From Artemisia argyi (Eukaryota > Streptophyta > Magnoliopsida > Asterales > Asteraceae): a stretch of DNA of 64,000 bases. The stretch is taken from the NCBI GenBank assembly GCA_030686995.1, contig CM060694.1, positions 95,651,844 through 95,715,843 of the forward strand, in the 5' to 3' direction. Position 1 is the stretch's first letter. Every line of letters begins with the position of its first letter. The notes under the pieces are model-generated. The model was given only the letters and a program-made list of their open reading frames with translations, had not been told where the DNA came from and did not search any database. This document shows, piece by piece, positions 59,794-64,000 of this stretch. Made by a program: the position numbers and the translations under genes.

Positions 59794-60616
59794 TTCTCAT
59801 ATTATTAGTGATTCGTTGTGTTTTGGTGTGTGTAAACAACAATTTATCAAAATATCAACAAACGTGAAGTTTAATTTGTCGTGAGACAAATAAATGTGAA
59901 GTAATACGAGTAAACCGTTTAGGAAAACGATTACCTCGCAAAACTCGTGAAAGTGATATTCAAATTGTGAGACCGGGAAGTGATTTCCCGGGTCGTACCC
60001 CAACGAGGTGTGAATGGAAAGCTTCGAATGAGATTTGGATTAAAATCTTGTATGATTGGAAAGGTTATTTGGTTTTGCGATACGTTAAGTTAACGAATTA
60101 GAAAATTAACAAACGAATTTAAAAGTAATTGAACCTAAGGCAACTACAATCTAAGAAATACCTAAAACACTACGGGAAAACATATTTAGGTATCGGGAAT
60201 CCTAAAACGCAAACTAAATGAAAAACGTAACGTTATTTAAAAATTACGCGAGTGCGCCAAATAAAACGTGAATTTTAAGCTACAAAGGTCCTACGGGGTT
60301 ACGAATAATTTTCTAAGGTGCTAGAAGACAAAAGAAATTTTTAGGAAAACGAAAATTATTTTTTTTAACGAAAATCCTATTTATTATGTATTAATCACTA
60401 ATTTAATGAAATAAAATCAAAATAAATAGCTAAATTATTTAAATAAATCTAAGTTTCTTTCTGGAAAATCTAACAAATTAAATTAAACCTATGAAAAATA
60501 AAAAGCTAGGAATAAGTTGTTTCAATAAGCTGTGATAAGCAATTTGTAAGTAATAAGCTAAAGAAAGATTCTAAAATCTATATAAAAGGTACTCACTGCA
60601 TGGAGTTAACAACAAA
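59794..60616. other. Non-coding stretch right of the truncated LTR
   Basis: AT-rich sequence with no gene; it may be the distal part of the LTR of the third element or unrelated DNA. I cannot assign it. Confidence 0.4.
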
Positions 60617-60706
60617 GGACCAAATGGCGCAATGGTTGAAGTGTGGTATGTTGGTATCTGTTGGTAATGAGGTCAGGGGGTCGAATCCCACAACCCCCAC
60701 TTTTTT
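60617..60706 (+). ncRNA. tRNA-like pol III unit or SINE head
   Basis: An A-box-like TGGCGCAATGG (60625-60635) and a B-box-like GGTCGAATCCC (60679-60689) are spaced about 44 bases apart, as in tRNA-derived pol III promoters. GGGGG/CCCCC can form a T-arm-like stem, and TTTTTT (60701-60706) would terminate. The cloverleaf is poor, so a tRNA-derived SINE or tRNA pseudogene is more likely than a working tRNA. Confidence 0.5.
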
Positions 60707-61599
60707 GCAATTATAATTTTTTTACTTTTTCTTTTTACTCGAACACTTAAACTCAAACTAAATAACTTATTTGAAGATGAATTTTTACGACAAGGTCTGC
60801 AAATGAATGCTTATACCAGCTCCAATTCACAACAGATTAAAGTTATCCTTATAACTTTCTAAATGAGAATATGGAAGTAAAACCATTAGCCAAATAAATC
60901 CATAACCACGATCCAACTACAAACCAACACAACCTAGGCCAAATACTGATAACTTGAAAACAACAATCAACAAGGAAGGTTCAAGCATAATTAAATAGAA
61001 CAAGCTCAGCAGCATCAGTCACCAAAGGGATCAAAAGGGTGCTTATTTTAGCAAACCACAAAGGCCAGAACTTAGTTTTCTAGATCAATCCAAACACACT
61101 TCTATAGACAGATTAAGACAATGAAACATTAAACCTACTTAAATTAACAATGATTAAGCAAGACTAAACTAAGACAAACAACAATCAATAACAATGAATA
61201 ACCCAAGAACAAAATAATTAGTGAGACCTACTTGTCGCCCGTTTTGTGAGACTACTGAGAACCAAGAACCACCTATATGCTCACCCGAGCTCTAAACCAA
61301 TTCTCCAACTCCATAGCTGCTATTTTCTTATTACCCTTTTTTTTTTCTTTCCTGGTACTTTTTTCTTTCTCTCTTTTTTTTTTTTTTTTTTTTTTCTTTT
61401 TCTGGTTTCAGTTTTCAATGATTCGAAGTAAAATATCAAATACCAAGCAAAACAAACTTTGAAATTTAAACAAGAATTCCGAGAAGCTTAAAATTCAACT
61501 TTCATTAAAAATTCAGATTACAATTCCAAACCGAAATTTTGAAAACAAAGATTACAATTAAAGAAAAGATGAGATGATAAAAAAATAGAAATCGAATGC
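60707..61599. other. Non-coding region, possibly transcribed part of an LTR
   Basis: No gene. A pyrimidine-rich stretch with T-runs lies at 61337-61400. On the minus strand it is downstream of the TATA box at 61623-61630, as the R-U5 part of an LTR would be; the LTR end was not located. Confidence 0.4.
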
Positions 61600-61622
61600 C
61601 CTTAGGCTTACAACAAGTCACC

Positions 61623-61630
61623 TATTTATA
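61623..61630 (-). promoter_or_regulatory. TATA box of the third LTR element
   Basis: The minus strand reads TATAAATA about 1.04 kb downstream of the proposed LTR start (62669), a reasonable U3 length. Confidence 0.5.
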
Positions 61631-62669
61631 CTAAACTAGAAGTGGTAGGTACCAATTTAGCCTTCTTGTCTTCATCTTCAAGATATAGAACCATTGTGCT
61701 TTCTTTGATGAATCACAGCCATTGATGAGTTTTGAATACATCATGACCTTCCATTGTTCTTTTGGCGCCCAATTGAGAGGTGGATCTCCAGCTTGTCACT
61801 CCTTGAATGGTTGAGGGGTGTTAGGTATGAGTTTGTGAGTGGGTTTAGTGGGATTGGGAGAGGGTTTTGAGGTTGATGGGGAGGATAGTGATGGAAGGTT
61901 TGGAGGGATGTAGTCGTGAGGGGGGGAAAGTACAGGTATTTTTTATCAGTAGGTTAAGAGTGGGAGGAGATGGAGTACGAATGTTATTTTTTTAGGGTTA
62001 GGGTTCTGGGGTGATGGTGTTAATACGTGAAAAGGGGGAACAAAAAAAGGGGGTGGGCTTTGTATCAGCCTTGGGCTTTGGAGTGTATGGGCTTGGGTAA
62101 TGGGTAATGGGTAATAAATTGGGTTGACTTGGTGTAAGGTATTAAGGGTGTCCGTTTGGTTTGTAACTTATAAGACCCAAGGGTGTTTTTTTTGTAATTT
62201 TTGAATTTCACAAGGATTGATCTTGCCAACCTTCCAATCTTCATTCAAGGGTCATTTTTGTAAAGTTAGATAAACCAAGGGACCAACGACACAATTTTCC
62301 AAATTTGAAAACACCGGGGACCAAAATTGTCAATTTAACAAAGTACAGGGATCAATTGTGTACTTTTCCAAATCTTTTTACCCAAAGATCATTTGTGTTA
62401 TCATTTGACTTTTGAAGAGCAAAGGTTGATTTTTTTCTTTGAAAATGATTGACCAGGGACTAGTTTTGTAAAACTTTGAAAGTCGGGGGACTAAAACTGC
62501 CAATATGCAAATTTTGTTCGTTTTTCGTTTGTTTTCACTTGTTTTTCATCAGAAACATATAAAATACGATCTTTGGGATTTTGTTCGCATTTTGGTGCGT
62601 TTTTGAGTATTTTTGATCGTTTTGCAGCTTAGATTTGACTCAAAATGATGAGTATTTACACACTCATCA

Positions 62670-62681
62670 ATCCCCCACACT
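62670..62681 (-). other. Polypurine tract of the third element
   Basis: The minus strand reads AGTGTGGGGGAT beside the proposed LTR start. Two further copies of the same core occur at about 63230-63242 and 63458-63470. Confidence 0.6.
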
Positions 62682-62734
62682 AAACTATTGCTAGTCCCTA
62701 GCAATCTTTTTGAGAAAAATTAATGGATTTGAAG

Positions 62735-63100
62735 TCTCTTTACCAAAAGCCATCACTTCTGGAGTAGCCAGGTGTAAGAACTGTGGCTCACCTGATAGCC
62801 GTGTGATTTTGAGCAAACCACCAGCTTTCAACGGATTTGATTTGTCTTTACCAGGAGCCGTTTGCTCCTGGACTAGCCAACTCTTGATGGAACAGTCAAC
62901 ATCTTGGTGAGTTGATTACCAATTATGGTTTTTCCACGGCCTTTACCACAAGCCATAATCTTGCGGGCTAGCCAACTCATTAGCTTTTGAGGATGATGGG
63001 GAGTTGAGGAACCATACAATTTTTGGTAAATTGCAAGCCATCAACGGGTTTGAGTTATCTTTACCAAGAGCCGTTTGCTCCTGGATTAGCCAATCCCTTT
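62735..63100 (-). repeat. Array of four diverged hairpin repeats
   Basis: Four units share CTTTACCA(N)AGCC...TAGCCAA. Two contain the hairpin GGAGC-CGTTT-GCTCC or a near copy. Units start near 62739, 62847, 62940 and 63058. No coding role recognised. Confidence 0.65.
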
Positions 63101-63369
63101 TGTCATTTAGACAAGGCGAATTGATAACCACAAAAATTTTGAAATAAAGTGAAAAAATTTTGAAAAATTTTGGCCTAAAATGGGGGTACTAGACGGTATA
63201 TTTTGATAAATTTCGCTAGAATTTTCCCTTCCCCCACACTTAGAGTTGAATATTGTCCTCAATATTCAAAGTCCCGGCGATTATGCCAAAATTTTGAATG
63301 AAAGACGAGAATATTAAAAGCTAACTGTGGGAATATCATTTGTATTTTTCACTTTATTTATTCAAACAC

Positions 63370-63371
<2 letters not shown>

Positions 63372-63415
<44 letters not shown>
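63372..63415 (+). repeat. T-run of about 44 bases
   Basis: Uninterrupted T homopolymer, an A-run in element orientation, inside the 3' internal region of the third element. Confidence 0.85.
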
Positions 63416-63416
<1 letters not shown>

Positions 63417-64000
63417 AAATAAGATATATACATCTCAAGTAGCTGCGGGGGGTGGCCATTCCCCCACACTAGGGTGTTAGAAAATAGGAGGAAATCAGAT
63501 ACACAGGTGAAAACCCGTGTTTGTTACTTGTTTTTGTTTGTCGAGTCGCTAGCTTGACTCGATCCCCGAATTCATTGGTCCATGGGGAAACAAGATGTGG
63601 AAGAAACAATCTCCATCAGACTTTCATTCAAGATATTTAGATAAACATATGAAGCACGAGAAAGTTCCACTCCGATGAGATAACCGCCGGTATTCAAATA
63701 GTGAAAACTAGTAGAAAGAATACCGGGGTCAAAGATAGTGTTCTCACTCCCGAGGGATTGAGAAAGAAGAGAGATCACACAAAATGTGATGAGGGGAACA
63801 AAGATATTGGAATCTTTGTTCATGAACTTGAGCTTTCTTTGCGAGATTGGAATTTTAACATGTAAGCTCATAGGAATCCCGGGAGGGAGAGTTGTTGTAA
63901 ATTCATCATTAAGACATTTCTCATGATAAAATACATCTTCCCCCGGGTCATGATCAACATAATCATGAGTGAGATCATGGTTGAGACAGAATAGAGGGAA
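63416..64000. other. Non-coding internal region at the window edge
   Basis: Contains another CCCCCACACTAG tract (about 63460-63472). A 99-codon frame on the minus strand has no recognisable features and is not called as a gene. Confidence 0.4.

Larger units (their letters stand above)
61600..64000 (-). mobile_element. 3' portion of a third minus-strand LTR retrotransposon (Athila/Tat-like)
   Basis: The minus strand reads AGTGTGGGGGA then TTGATGAGTGTGTAAATAC at 62681-62655: a purine tract followed by an LTR start TGATGAG at 62669. Bases right of 62681 would be the 3' internal region running out of the window; left of it is the 3' LTR. The AGTGTGGGGGA tract is typical of Athila/Tat-type Ty3/gypsy elements. 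No coding domain is visible, so lineage is an inference. Confidence 0.55.

Noticed and set aside
62710..63131. Two short frames across the hairpin repeats
   Set aside because: Their similarity comes from the repeat units; no evidence of selection for protein.

Overview
The window is plant nuclear DNA from a eudicot. It has split genes with GT-AG introns, three recognisable plant gene families (a SUS5/6-type sucrose synthase, an MBR/RHG1A-type RING-H2 ligase and the copper regulator SPL7), and Ty3/gypsy retrotransposons of plant-specific lineages. An Asteraceae source is an inference only: the chromovirus at the right carries an acidic, coiled-coil reading frame ahead of gag of a kind I associate with Asteraceae genomes. 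No bacterial features are present.

Layout. 1-3633 is the edge of a minus-strand LTR retrotransposon with a 3.2 kb LTR. 5.6-14.0 kb is a sucrose synthase gene (14 exons, 886 residues) whose first intron holds a complete 2,997 bp hAT transposon with an intact 722-residue transposase and a perfect 8-bp target duplication. 14.3-18.2 kb is a convergent RING-H2 E3 ligase gene with a small hAT-like MITE in its last intron. 18.8-21.2 kb is a 5'-truncated RTE-type LINE with a 13-bp target duplication. 21.75-22.31 kb is a non-autonomous hAT element. 24.98-27.92 kb is a Mutator-like element with long terminal inverted repeats and a 9-bp duplication; it carries a three-exon cellular-looking gene instead of a transposase (Pack-MULE architecture). 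28.9-37.3 kb is SPL7 on the minus strand (10 exons, 795 residues).

From 37.8 kb onward the window is mostly retrotransposon. 37777-47870 is a complete-length Tat-lineage Ty3/gypsy element with 490 bp LTRs, a GGTGT duplication, a second (archaeal-type) RNase H domain and a spliced four-exon gene on the opposite strand. Its gag-pol contains six stop codons although its LTRs differ at only about 9 of 490 positions. 49031 to about 59793 is a minus-strand Tekay/Del-type chromovirus (3.3 kb 3' LTR, chromodomain, pre-gag ORF, truncated 5' LTR). The right edge is the 3' LTR and 3' internal region of a third minus-strand LTR element.

The host genes are not an operon. Sucrose synthase cleaves sucrose with UDP (phloem/callose supply is known for this clade), the RING protein is an E3 ligase, and SPL7 controls copper homeostasis. 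The most notable points are the intact hAT inside the sucrose synthase intron, the Pack-MULE with its unrecognised gene, the antisense gene in the Tat element, and several small unexplained structures: a near-perfect inverted repeat at 48.5 kb, a pol III-type tRNA-like unit at 60.6 kb and a hairpin repeat array at 62.7-63.1 kb. Exon boundaries were read by eye from splice consensus, frame continuity and remembered family conservation; no alignment was run.
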